Shown here one piece after another: positions 1 through 7,976 of a stretch of DNA of 64,000 nucleotides. A program made the position numbers and the translations under genes. The notes under the pieces were generated by a model. The model had not been told where the DNA came from. It saw only the letters and a list, made by a program, of their open reading frames with translations, and made no database searches. This DNA is from UBA1444 sp964521625 (GTDB taxonomy: Bacteria; Bacillota; Negativicutes; UBA1444), in contig CAZFSM010000001.1 of NCBI GenBank assembly GCA_964521625.1, positions 209,442 through 273,441 on the forward strand, read 5' to 3'. Each line of letters opens with the position of its first letter. Within the stretch, counting starts at the first letter, position 1.

Positions 1-746
1 AACAATGGGCAGCAGAAGTCGGGACTTCAGAAGTTTCGGTTATTCGCTTTGTCCGCTTTCTTGGGTACAAAGGCTACCCGGATTTTGCTGAAAATATTAA
101 AAACCTTGTCCGCAATGAAATGACAATGACGAAGTATGTGGAGGTGTCAGCCAAAACACGGCGCAAAGGGACTGACATCCTGATGGATATTATCAAAAAA
201 GAAGAACGGAACTTTAACGAGCTGGTCGCCAAATATTCACCGAAGACGATGGCGGAAGTGATTGAATTACTGGGCAAGACCAAACGGGTCGTAGTTCTGG
301 GCCTGCGTTCTTCGTCGGCGCTGGCGGATTACTGCAGCTATATGTTGATTCGGGCGCTGGCAAAGGAAGTGCTGACGATCAATGCGGGAGGGGTCCACAC
401 GTATGACTCCTTTCTGCCATGGGAAGGCAAGAATGTAATGGTCATTGCGATCGGCTATCCCCGCTATCCGGCCCGGACCATGGAAATACTGACGCATACC
501 AAGGCGCTGGGTTGGCCGATTGTTTGCATTACCAATGATGAACTCTCACCCTTCGTGCCGCTGGCCGATTATGCAATCTACGCTCCTTCACATTCGGTCG
601 CTTTTACCGATTCCATGGGCGCCGCAGTCGTGATCATCAATACGCTGGTGATGGAGTACATCACCAAATTTCATGATCAATCGATTGATAAAATTAAACG
701 ATTTGAAGAACTGGCGAAAGAACAGCAGTACTATTGGAAAGAGTAA
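1..746 (+). CDS. RpiR/MurR-family transcriptional regulator, 5' truncated by window edge
   Basis: The reading frame is open from base 3, upstream of the first ATG at 120, and the extra N-terminal residues (QWAAEVGTSEVSVIRFVRFLGYKGY) are the second half of an RpiR-type helix-turn-helix. The gene therefore starts outside the window. Downstream is a SIS (sugar isomerase) domain, with RVVVLGLRSSSALADY as the phosphosugar-binding loop and MVIAIGYPRYPARTMEIL as the second strand-loop. Members of this family usually sense a phosphosugar or similar ligand and control catabolic genes. The target here is unknown. A PucR gene follows after 37 bp, so the two regulators may be cotranscribed. Confidence 0.9.
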   Translation, partial: QWAAEVGTSEVSVIRFVRFLGYKGYPDFAENIKNLVRNEMTMTKYVEVSAKTRRKGTDILMDIIKKEERNFNELVAKYSPKTMAEVIELLGKTKRVVVLGLRSSSALADYCSYMLIRALAKEVLTINAGGVHTYDSFLPWEGKNVMVIAIGYPRYPARTMEILTHTKALGWPIVCITNDELSPFVPLADYAIYAPSHSVAFTDSMGAAVVIINTLVMEYITKFHDQSIDKIKRFEELAKEQQYYWKE

Positions 747-783
747 AACGCTTGCTGGCTAATGAACAAGTAGGCGGTGTGTG

Positions 784-2448
784 ATGGGACTGACAGTCAA
801 CGATGCTCTGGCAATCGAGGCAATGAAGCAAGCGAAGCTGTTGGCCGGCAAAAACGGTCTGGACAGGGAGATCGTCTGGGTAACGGTCATTGAAGTGTTG
901 GACGAAATTCATTTGTTGCAAAAAGGCGAATTGCTTATCACTACGGCTTTTGGCCTAGCCGATATTCCCCGTTTGATTGACGAACTGATTCCTCGTTTGG
1001 CGCAGAAAAACTTGGCGGGACTGGCCATACAGACCGGTTACTATCTGGATGAAATTCCCGATTCGATCATTCAGCAGTGTGAACAGTATGATTTTCCGCT
1101 GATTGAGTTGCCCAAACAGTTGAAATTTTCGGAACTGACCATGGCGATTACCAAGCGGATTATCAACAGGCAAATGGAAATGCTGGAATATGCCCGGCAA
1201 ATTCATGATCGGTTAACTCAGGTGATTCTGCAAAACAAAGGGTTGCCTCAGATTGCGATTGTTTTGGCGGAGCTGCTGGATGCGCCGGTGCGAATCATGG
1301 ACGCGCATTATAATTTGCTGGCATCGGCCCGGCTGGCGGAATCCGCCGACAGTCTGCAACCGGAAATTATGCAGACCGAATATCTGGCGCTACGAAAACG
1401 CCAGTTGCTTTGTCCGGAACAAAATTTGATCGCCATTGGATCAGCAGCGGCGCCGGAGAGCCCTGACCAAGTGCTCTACCCACTCGTTGTAGGACAGGAA
1501 GTGTTCGGTTACCTGTCTGTTCTGACGAGCAAACCAACACTGGCGGAGATGGATAAGACCGCGATTGCTTCGGCGGCAACGATCAGCACGCTGGAGATAT
1601 TAAAGGAAAAAGCGGTATGGGAAACCGAGGAGCGGGTTAAGGGCGATTTCATTGACGATCTGTTGGAAAATGCGATTATTACAGATACTGTTTTGCGGCG
1701 TCGGGCGAATTATCTTGGCTTCAATTTGGAGAAGAAATTTGCCATCCTGATCCTGCAGTTTAGTAACCTGAACACCAGCCCAAGCATCAGTGAGGCGCAT
1801 TTTCAGGAAACGAAACAACGCATGTTCGCCCTGGTTCGGTTTTCTTTGCACACTTACCAGAAGCAGGCTCTGCTGAAGTATAAAAATAACAAACTGACTA
1901 TCTTGCTCCAGGTCGACAGGGATGCTGCGCCGGATGGCGGCAAGGAAGAATTGACGCAAATCGCCACGGCGCTGCGCAAAATTATTGCTGCGGAAACTGC
2001 AATAAACACCGCGATTGGTGTTGGCCGAACCTATAAGCAATTGGCGGATATGGCGAAAAGCTTCCGGGAGGCGGAACAGGTCCTGGCGATTGGCGATCGG
2101 TTGCGCAGCAAAGATTTTGTTTTGTTTTACGAAGATCTAGGCCCTTACATCTTATTCACCGGTGCAGCCAATGAGTCAGAGTTGCTCACATTTTACACGA
2201 ATACGGTTTCAACAGTTATTGCTTATGATATCCAGCATAATAGTGAATTGATCCCGACACTCGAAGCGTTCATTCGCTGCAACACCGGATTAAAAGAAAC
2301 AGCAGCCGAATTGTTCATACACCGGCACACGTTGAAGTACCGACTAGGCCGGATTCGGGAGATTTCCGGTCTGGACCCGGAGAACAGCCAGGATCAGTTC
2401 CAATTGCAACTGGGACTGATCGTGGCCCGATTATTAGCGAAATTCTAG
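784..2448 (+). CDS. PucR-family transcriptional regulator
   Basis: About 554 residues. Residues about 8-125 are a PucR N-terminal (purine catabolism regulator-like) domain, followed by a GAF-like/CdaR middle region. The C-terminal 60 residues carry the PucR helix-turn-helix (LKETAAELFIHRHTLKYRLGRI). ATG 784 is preferred over the adjacent GTG 781 because AGGCGG at 772-777 leaves six bases to the ATG and only three to the GTG. PucR proteins activate genes for purine, amino acid or other nitrogen-compound use; nothing here identifies the inducer. A strong hairpin ends the gene, and the next gene converges on it. Confidence 0.9.
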   Translation: MGLTVNDALAIEAMKQAKLLAGKNGLDREIVWVTVIEVLDEIHLLQKGELLITTAFGLADIPRLIDELIPRLAQKNLAGLAIQTGYYLDEIPDSIIQQCEQYDFPLIELPKQLKFSELTMAITKRIINRQMEMLEYARQIHDRLTQVILQNKGLPQIAIVLAELLDAPVRIMDAHYNLLASARLAESADSLQPEIMQTEYLALRKRQLLCPEQNLIAIGSAAAPESPDQVLYPLVVGQEVFGYLSVLTSKPTLAEMDKTAIASAATISTLEILKEKAVWETEERVKGDFIDDLLENAIITDTVLRRRANYLGFNLEKKFAILILQFSNLNTSPSISEAHFQETKQRMFALVRFSLHTYQKQALLKYKNNKLTILLQVDRDAAPDGGKEELTQIATALRKIIAAETAINTAIGVGRTYKQLADMAKSFREAEQVLAIGDRLRSKDFVLFYEDLGPYILFTGAANESELLTFYTNTVSTVIAYDIQHNSELIPTLEAFIRCNTGLKETAAELFIHRHTLKYRLGRIREISGLDPENSQDQFQLQLGLIVARLLAKF

Positions 2449-2484
2449 CCTCGTTGTGCAGGAACGAACCGCGGTCAAAGAAAG

Positions 2485-2522
2485 CAAGGGGCTATCTCAA
2501 TTGTTTTTGAGATAGCCCCTTG
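2485..2522. terminator. Intrinsic terminator, likely shared by convergent genes
   Basis: A perfect 16-bp stem (CAAGGGGCTATCTCAA and its complement) with the six-base loop TTGTTT lies between the convergent PucR and CoA transferase genes. A T-tract follows on the plus strand at about 2535-2543. There is no good T-run on the minus side, so termination is probably stronger for PucR. Confidence 0.85.
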
Positions 2523-2559
2523 CAACAAGTCTTCGTTTTTTTTTGCTGTTGATGCTGGA

Positions 2560-3738
2560 TTATTTGTCGGCGAAGAACGCGGCTGTTTTGGCCTCATCCC
2601 AGCCGAGCACTTCTTTCAGCAACTCGGCGGTGTGTTGGCCGAGCAGCGGCGCCGGGCGTTCAATGGCGCCAGGAGTCAGCGACATTTTTACCGGCATGCC
2701 GGCCATTTTGAGATGTCCTGCAATTGGGTGTTCAACTTCAACGATCATGTTGCGGGCTTTGATCTGCGGATCGTTAACGATTTTTTCTATGGTATTGATC
2801 GGTGCGCAGGGCAGCTCTGCCGCTTCCAGCACGACCAGCCATTCGTTGATGGTTTTGTGGGAGAAGATTTCATTCAGAATTGCGGTCAATTCTTTGACAT
2901 GGGCGGTACGGTTATTGTTGTTGTTGAAACGCGGATCGGTGAGTAGTTCCGGCCTTTCCAGAATGTTGCATAGTTTTTCCCACAGGCGGTCGTTCCCTGC
3001 GCCGACAATGAGGTGTCCATCTTTGGCGGTGAACGATGCGAACGGCGTGATTGAGGGGTGGCGATTGCCCAGCGGAACGGGCACGTTGCCCGAAGTGACA
3101 TAACGGGCGATCGCATTTTCCAGCACCGCTACCTGGCAGTCCAGCATACCGACATCGACCTTCTGGCCTTCGCCGGTTCTTTCTCGGTGATACAGCGCCA
3201 TCATTACACCATAGGCGGTAAACATGCCAGCAATGATATCGCCGACGGATGCGCCGACCCGCGAAGGTTCCCCACCTTCCGGTCCGGTAATGCTCATGAT
3301 GCCGCCCATGGCCTGGACGATAATGTCGTAGGCCGGTTTATACTGGTAAGGTCCGCTGTGGCCGAAGCCGGAGCAGGCGGCATAAATGATTTTCGGGTTG
3401 ATTTTTACCAGTTCCTCATAGCCCAGACCGAATTTTTCCATCGTACCCGGACGATAATTCTCGACGACTACGTCGGCCTGTTTGACCATTTCCTTGAACA
3501 CGTCGATTTCGGCCTGGTTTTTGAAATTGAGGGTCATCGAGCGCTTGTTGCGGTTCAGACTCATGAAATAGGCGCTTTCCTTGCCGACAAACGGTCCGAA
3601 GGCCCGTGAATCATCACCGACTTTGGGTGGTTCGATCTTGATGATATTGGCGCCGTAGTCGGCCAACATCATCGTGCAATACGGTCCTGCCAATACCCGG
3701 CTCAAATCCAGTACTTTTAATCCCTCTAATGGTTTCAT
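2560..3738 (-). CDS. CaiB/BaiF family III CoA transferase
   Basis: A full-length family III CoA transferase (392 residues), which moves CoA between acyl-CoA and a free carboxylic acid through an aspartyl-CoA thioester. The N-terminus PLEGLKVLDLSRVLAGPYCTMMLADYGA is typical. The catalytic aspartate is probably D167 in VGASVGDIIAG, matching Asp169 of formyl-CoA transferase. ATG 3738 is preceded by AAGGGGAG. A run of five Asn (around residue 274) from GTT-type repeats is an oddity. The substrate cannot be named. The gene lies downstream of a hutP-like gene with a terminator-containing leader between them, which suggests control by transcript antitermination. Confidence 0.93.
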   Translation of the reverse strand: MKPLEGLKVLDLSRVLAGPYCTMMLADYGANIIKIEPPKVGDDSRAFGPFVGKESAYFMSLNRNKRSMTLNFKNQAEIDVFKEMVKQADVVVENYRPGTMEKFGLGYEELVKINPKIIYAACSGFGHSGPYQYKPAYDIIVQAMGGIMSITGPEGGEPSRVGASVGDIIAGMFTAYGVMMALYHRERTGEGQKVDVGMLDCQVAVLENAIARYVTSGNVPVPLGNRHPSITPFASFTAKDGHLIVGAGNDRLWEKLCNILERPELLTDPRFNNNNNRTAHVKELTAILNEIFSHKTINEWLVVLEAAELPCAPINTIEKIVNDPQIKARNMIVEVEHPIAGHLKMAGMPVKMSLTPGAIERPAPLLGQHTAELLKEVLGWDEAKTAAFFADK

Positions 3739-4062
3739 GAAAATCTCCCCTTCTTTTATAAATTGCGATTATGAAAATGTATGCCCGGTATTTGTTGTCG
3801 AAATAAGCCAATACTCTAATTCAATATGTTTACGTGAAATTCCCCCTTTTGATGCTTGAATATATGAAAATACCTACAAAAAAACAAAAAGACAGCCAAG
3901 GATAAATCCGCACTGTCTCTCTTGCACTCATATTTTGTTACGCCGTTTAATCCGGAGAGGTACAACCCGTAAAGTTCAAACAAGTTAACACTCTTACACT
4001 CAAAAACACTCTCAATGGCCATTTGCTAAATCATAGCACAACGTTTGCTGGATTTCAAGATT
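3739..4062 (-). promoter_or_regulatory. Leader between hutP-like gene and CoA transferase gene
   Basis: This 324-base stretch holds no convincing gene. On the minus strand it carries two copies of GAGTGYAAGAG (plus coordinates 3991-4001 and 3919-3929), a hairpin followed by T-runs, and then the ribosome site of the CoA transferase. HutP proteins bind NAG-rich RNA triplets and control a downstream terminator. The GAG/AAG repeats resemble such sites, but the canonical four-base spacing between triplets is not present, so the assignment is inference. Confidence 0.45.
3877..3917 (-). terminator. Leader terminator upstream of CoA transferase
   Basis: Read on the minus strand, GACAG (plus 3913-3917) pairs with CTGTC (plus 3891-3895). 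An imperfect inner helix (GGA with TCC) lies between them, and TTTTTGTTTTTTTG follows. It lies after the second GAGTGYAAGAG repeat and before the CoA transferase ribosome site, where a regulated terminator would sit. Confidence 0.55.
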
Positions 4063-4500
4063 TCAACCAGCATCCGATCCGATATGCATGACACCAAGTC
4101 CAGCCCGGTCATGGTTGGTCAGCGGATGCAGGGCCGATTCGCCGAACATGGCGACGGCCACCCACTTTGCGTCGCGGACCACCGCGATCTTTACCGCTAC
4201 ACTGGCGCTACTCGCTACATTGACCATGATGCCTCGCTTGGCTTCATCGGTTGCATGCAGCAATGCATGATAGTTGGTCGGTGTTTTCGTGAACAGGCCG
4301 GTGTTCATGCAAGCGCCAATCACTGCTTTGGTTGTCTTCATCTGAAACTCGGACATGGCAGAATTGCCGCCAACTTCAGTGACGACATAACGGAAACCCT
4401 GCTCGGTAAGCATTTTTTTGACGTTTTCCTCATCCGGAATGGTGCGGGTTAAGGCCAGTAACATGGCGGCGATTCCTACACTGCGAATATTGTCGAACAT
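4063..4500 (-). CDS. HutP-like RNA-binding antitermination regulator
   Basis: 145 residues, matching the roughly 148-residue Bacillus HutP. HutP is a hexameric protein that, with histidine and a divalent metal, binds mRNA and prevents transcription termination in the hut operon. The key region NYHALLHATDEAKRG keeps the two metal-binding histidines (H78, H82) and the C-terminal GLGVMHI keeps the third (H139). ATG 4500 has TTGGAG upstream. No histidine-utilisation genes are in the window; the only gene downstream on this strand is a CoA transferase. The ligand could be histidine or another small molecule. Confidence 0.85.
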   Translation of the reverse strand: MFDNIRSVGIAAMLLALTRTIPDEENVKKMLTEQGFRYVVTEVGGNSAMSEFQMKTTKAVIGACMNTGLFTKTPTNYHALLHATDEAKRGIMVNVASSASVAVKIAVVRDAKWVAVAMFGESALHPLTNHDRAGLGVMHIGSDAG

Positions 4501-4538
4501 AACACTCCAACTTCATAGTGGAATTAAGCTTGCCTATT

Positions 4539-4567
4539 ATTGTAGCATTTTAGCCTGCCCCTGTCAT
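4539..4567 (-). promoter_or_regulatory. Candidate sigma-70-type promoter for hutP-like gene
   Basis: On the minus strand, ATGACA (plus 4562-4567) is separated by 17 bases from TACAAT (plus 4539-4544). The ATG of the hutP-like gene lies about 38 bases downstream of the -10 box. Confidence 0.5.
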
Positions 4568-4644
4568 TTTCTGTCGAAATTTTCTTACTGGCGGATTCGG
4601 CTGACAACTGGCAGATTTTCTTGCTTGTTCCTACTGTTTTATAG

Positions 4645-4657
4645 TACCATCATGGTA
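4645..4657. promoter_or_regulatory. Small palindrome upstream of biotinyl-domain gene
   Basis: TACCATCATGGTA is a perfect six-base inverted repeat around one base, between the divergent hutP-like and biotinyl-domain genes. It could be an operator. No further evidence supports this. Confidence 0.25.
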
Positions 4658-4678
4658 TAAATGATTCGGAGGTTCTGC

Positions 4679-4891
4679 GTGAAAACGATTAAATCGCCGC
4701 TCGACGGATATCTGACAACTGTGAATGTTTCAGTGGGGGATGCGGTGCAAACAGGCCAGGTTTTGGCAATCGTACTGATCCTGAAGATGGAGAATCCCGT
4801 ATTGAGTGACAGGGAGGGCATCGTCAGGGAAGTCTGCGTGAAAAAAAACAGCCGGGTCAAGCATGGTCAACCGCTTATGCGCATTGAATAA
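4679..4891 (+). CDS. Stand-alone biotinyl/lipoyl attachment domain protein
   Basis: A 70-residue single-domain protein of the biotin carboxyl carrier type, which would carry a swinging biotin for a carboxylase or decarboxylase. The fold signature runs IKSPLDGYLTTVNVSVGDAVQTGQVLAIV. The acceptor lysine lies in ILKMENPV, where most carriers have AMKM, so the first residues of the motif are altered but the Lys-Met is kept. GTG 4679 is chosen because GGAGG at 4668-4672 leaves six bases, whereas the upstream ATG at 4661 has no ribosome site. No carboxylase partner gene is in the window. Confidence 0.85.
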   Translation: MKTIKSPLDGYLTTVNVSVGDAVQTGQVLAIVLILKMENPVLSDREGIVREVCVKKNSRVKHGQPLMRIE

Positions 4892-4944
4892 ATGACCAAA
4901 ATTATAGCAAGAAATAGTAGTTGATTATAGGGAGGATTTCTTTA

Positions 4945-5376
4945 GTGGACATGCCTGTTTCACCTGTATTGCCCGAACAACCGAGCTACGCCGGATTCTG
5001 GATTCGGTTGGTCGCCTATATCATTGATGCATTAATTCTTGGCGCTATCACCTTTCCTGTGACGCAGGTTTTGGCCTCAATGGGGATCGGCGACCATTCT
5101 GCCAACATCATGAGCATTGCCATCAGCTGGATGTATTTTGTCGTGTTTGAAAGCTCGGCCTGGATGGGATCGCCCGGCAAGAAAGCATTGGGACTGGTCG
5201 TTACCGATGAGCAGGGAATGCGCATCACGGTCGGTCTTGCGACACGACGCTATTTTGCCAAGATTTTATCGGTGCTGATCCTGGGCCTGGGGGTGGTGAT
5301 GATCGCTTTTACCGCCCGTAAACAGGGGCTGCATGACAAAATGTTCCACACCTTGGTGCTGAAAAATTCAGGCTAA
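4945..5376 (+). CDS. RDD-family membrane protein
   Basis: About 143 residues with the RDD signature: YAGFWIRLVAYIIDALILGAI at the start, the conserved GSPGKKALGL loop after the second membrane segment, and a third hydrophobic segment (VLILGLGVVMIAF) ending at RKQGLHDKMFHTLVL. RDD proteins have three membrane spans and mostly unknown roles; a few act in ion or metabolite transport. GTG 4945 is placed nine bases after GGAGG (4931-4935). The upstream in-frame codon at 4921 precedes the ribosome site and is rejected. Confidence 0.85.
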   Translation: MDMPVSPVLPEQPSYAGFWIRLVAYIIDALILGAITFPVTQVLASMGIGDHSANIMSIAISWMYFVVFESSAWMGSPGKKALGLVVTDEQGMRITVGLATRRYFAKILSVLILGLGVVMIAFTARKQGLHDKMFHTLVLKNSG

Positions 5377-5431
5377 CAGTAGATGGGCGAATGAATAGAC
5401 AGCGGATAATGCTGCGAATATAGGAGAAAAT

Positions 5432-6571
5432 ATGAACGAACAGACTTTTATCGAACTGGGAATTAGCAGCGCGCTGACACTGGGACTGGAAAAAACCGGC
5501 ATTCGCGTGCCGACCAAGGTGCAGGCGGAAGTGATTCCCGATGCTCTGGCCGGACGGGATGTCGTCGGGCAATCCGCTACAGGCACCGGCAAAACCCTGG
5601 CCTTCCTGTTGCCGATATTCCAGAAAATCGATAAAGCTAAACGGGATACACAGGCAATCGTGCTGGCGCCGACCCATGAACTGGCGATGCAGATTTTCCG
5701 CGAGGCGCAACTGTTGGCCCAAAACTCCGGCGTGGCGGTAACTACGGCGGTTATCATCGGCGATGTTAATATCGCCCGGCAGATCGATAAAATGAAAGAA
5801 CGGCCGCACCTTGTCGTGGGCTCCAGCGGCCGGATTTTGGAACTGATCCAGAAGCGAAAAATCAATGCGCAGACGGTCAAAACCATCGTACTGGATGAGG
5901 CGGATCGCCTGATGGATGAAAATCATCGGGCTGCGGTGACGGCGATTATCAAGGCTACGCAAAAGGACCGTCAATTGATGCTGTTTTCGGCGACAATACC
6001 GGCTGCTGCACTGGAGAAGGCAAGCGAACTGACACAAACAGCAGTAATGGTCGCAATCAGGGAAGAGTCAGCCGTGCCGGCGGAGATCAGCCACTGGCTT
6101 TTCCTGGTCGAGACCCGCGATAAGATTGACTTCCTGCGCAAACTGCTAGCCAGCCTGAAAGTCGAGCGCGCTCTGGTGTTTATTAATACCAGCGCCGCCA
6201 TTGAAGAAACGGTCGCAAAGCTATGCCATCACGGTGTGACGGCTACCGGGATTCATGGCAGTTCGATTAAAAAGGACCGCCAGGGCGCTATGGAAGCATT
6301 TCGCGATGGCCGGGCCCAAGTGCTGGTGGCGTCGGATTTGGCGGCACGCGGACTGGATATTCCCGGGGTTGCCTGCGTAATCAACCTGGAATTGCCGGAA
6401 GATCCCCAGGCTTATCAACACCGCGCCGGACGGACTGGGCGGGCCGGCGCTGCCGGACTGACGGTATCGATTATTGACCGGGCGGAAGAAAAACGCATTT
6501 TGTTCCTGCAGAATAAATTGAATATCCACATCGCCCCGAAGCGATTGGCGTTCGGAAAAGTCATCGATTAG
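5432..6571 (+). CDS. DEAD-box ATP-dependent RNA helicase
   Basis: 379 residues with the full helicase core. Present are motif I SATGTGKT, Ia PTHELAMQ, II DEAD (VLDEADRLM), III SAT, IV VFINTS, V ASDLAARGLDIPG and VI HRAGRTGRAG, plus a Q-motif-like N-terminus (FIELGIS...PTKVQ). It unwinds RNA in ribosome assembly or mRNA turnover. The protein ends about 35 residues after motif VI, so it has no basic C-terminal tail or DbpA-type RNA-binding domain and is a minimal form. AGGAG precedes ATG 5432. Confidence 0.95.
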   Translation: MNEQTFIELGISSALTLGLEKTGIRVPTKVQAEVIPDALAGRDVVGQSATGTGKTLAFLLPIFQKIDKAKRDTQAIVLAPTHELAMQIFREAQLLAQNSGVAVTTAVIIGDVNIARQIDKMKERPHLVVGSSGRILELIQKRKINAQTVKTIVLDEADRLMDENHRAAVTAIIKATQKDRQLMLFSATIPAAALEKASELTQTAVMVAIREESAVPAEISHWLFLVETRDKIDFLRKLLASLKVERALVFINTSAAIEETVAKLCHHGVTATGIHGSSIKKDRQGAMEAFRDGRAQVLVASDLAARGLDIPGVACVINLELPEDPQAYQHRAGRTGRAGAAGLTVSIIDRAEEKRILFLQNKLNIHIAPKRLAFGKVID

Positions 6572-6601
6572 TCGGTCGGGCAATAGTCGAGGAGGCTGAC
6601 C

Positions 6602-7678
6602 TTGAAACATAACACACCCTATAACGATATAACTCGAACCACCCTATCGGTATTGTCGATCGGCATACTGATCATTGCTGCGTTCTGGATTGTCAAGCCG
6701 TTTTTGTTGCCGTTGCTGTGGGCGAGCATGATCGTATCGGCAACTTGGCCGATTTTGTTGCGGATGGAAACACTATTGCGCGGCAAACGCAGTTTGGCTG
6801 TGATTGCGATGACGGTTCTGTTGACGCTGTTGGTTTTGGCGCCGCTGGTTACCGCAGTGGGAATTATCCTGGCCAATACTGATCGAATCATGCAGTGGAT
6901 CGAAGCGCTGAGCCGACTGGCCGTAATGCCGCCGCCCGAATGGCTTGAATCGATTCCGCTGGTTGGGCCACAGGCAGCAGAACTTTGGCATGAAATTAAC
7001 ACCGCCGGCACAGTGGGGTTGGCGGGAAAAGTGGCGCCGTATATCAAGGAAATTCTGTTGTGGCTGTTTAATCAGGCTGGCAATCCCGGCAAGCTTTTGT
7101 TGGATTTTTTGCTGACGGTAATCATTGCCGGTGTGCTGTACTCCACCGGCGAGCTTGCCGCACAGGGTGTATTGCGGTTTGCCCACCGCCTGGCCGGTGA
7201 CCGCGGCGAAACTGTGGTGGTGTTGGCGGCGAAATCGGTCAGGGGGTTGGCGTTGGGAGTTGTGGTGACGGCGGTTGCTCAGTCTGCTGCTGCCGGAATC
7301 GGCTTGGCGATCGCTGGCGTTCCAGCAGTACTGTTGTTGACAGCATTGATGTTTATTCTTTGCCTGGCCCAACTCGGCCCATCGCCAGTGCTGGTCCCGG
7401 CGGCAATCTGGCTATTTTGGAGCGATGCTACCGGCTGGGCAATATTTCTTGCTATTTGGACTTTGCTGGTGACGCCGGTCGATAATGTGTTGCGACCAAT
7501 GCTAATCCGCAAAAGCGTCGATCTTTCGATCTTTGTGGTTTTACCGGGTGTTATCGGCGGATTGATGACGCTTGGCATCATCGGCGTATTCGTGGGACCG
7601 GTGGTGTTGGCGGTTACTTATAGTTTGCTGGAGGCCTGGATAAAAGAAGGCGAACATCGAACCGATGATTTTGAGTGA
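6602..7678 (+). CDS. AI-2E family (YdiK/PerM-like) transporter
   Basis: 358 residues with the pattern of the AI-2 exporter (TqsA-like, formerly UPF0118) family. It has paired N-terminal membrane spans, a soluble stretch around residues 90-140, and a C-terminal bundle including LLLTALMFILCLAQLGPSPVLVPAAIWLFW and VVLPGVIGGLMTLGIIGVFVGPVVLAV. The PVDNVLRPMLI loop is the most diagnostic part. Substrates vary in this family (autoinducer-2, Na+/H+ exchange), so transport of AI-2 is not implied. TTG 6602 follows GAGGAGG by seven bases. It is 30 bp downstream of the helicase gene and may be cotranscribed with it. Confidence 0.88.
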   Translation: MKHNTPYNDITRTTLSVLSIGILIIAAFWIVKPFLLPLLWASMIVSATWPILLRMETLLRGKRSLAVIAMTVLLTLLVLAPLVTAVGIILANTDRIMQWIEALSRLAVMPPPEWLESIPLVGPQAAELWHEINTAGTVGLAGKVAPYIKEILLWLFNQAGNPGKLLLDFLLTVIIAGVLYSTGELAAQGVLRFAHRLAGDRGETVVVLAAKSVRGLALGVVVTAVAQSAAAGIGLAIAGVPAVLLLTALMFILCLAQLGPSPVLVPAAIWLFWSDATGWAIFLAIWTLLVTPVDNVLRPMLIRKSVDLSIFVVLPGVIGGLMTLGIIGVFVGPVVLAVTYSLLEAWIKEGEHRTDDFE

Positions 7679-7744
7679 GCGTTTGCTTTTGGCAGGTGAA
7701 CGTCTGTCGTGCAATAAGCCGGGGTCAGCCCATAATCAGCAACC

Positions 7745-7771
7745 AAAGCACAGAGCAATCTGTGCTTTTTT
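7745..7771 (+). terminator. Intrinsic terminator after AI-2E transporter gene
   Basis: A ten-base stem AAAGCACAGA/TCTGTGCTTT with a GCAA loop is followed by a run of T to 7771. It separates the helicase/transporter unit from the peptide transporter operon. Confidence 0.85.
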
Positions 7772-7852
7772 GGCGTTGTCGAAAAATTTCATAGAGCCCC
7801 TGATTCAACAAACAAATAACGTGACAATGTTGGAAAAACAACAAAAAGCATA

Positions 7853-7881
7853 TTGACGTTGGAAATATAACGAAATATACT
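7853..7881 (+). promoter_or_regulatory. Sigma-70-type promoter of the peptide ABC transporter operon
   Basis: TTGACG (7853-7858), a 17-base spacer and TATACT (7876-7881) form a near-consensus promoter. The start codon of the binding protein lies at 7977, giving a leader of about 88 bases in which no riboswitch or hairpin stands out. Confidence 0.75.
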
Positions 7882-7976
7882 TAATACAAGTCAATTTTAT
7901 GGCAATTTGGCAAAAGCGCCCGCAACCAGACTTTTTGAACGCTGAAACAAAAATCAATAATAAAGGGGATAAGAAA

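Noticed and set aside
2895..2940. GTT/AAC repeats in the CoA transferase gene as a possible phase-variation tract
   Set aside because: The unit is three bases, so length changes would only alter the Asn run and would not switch the frame.
3058..3609. Plus-strand frame opposite the CoA transferase gene
   Set aside because: Antisense of a well-supported family III CoA transferase with its catalytic Asp; no features of its own.
3816..4022. 68-codon minus-strand frame in the leader of the CoA transferase gene
   Set aside because: No ribosome site before its ATG, and it runs through the terminator stem and T-tracts. A leader peptide is possible but cannot be supported.
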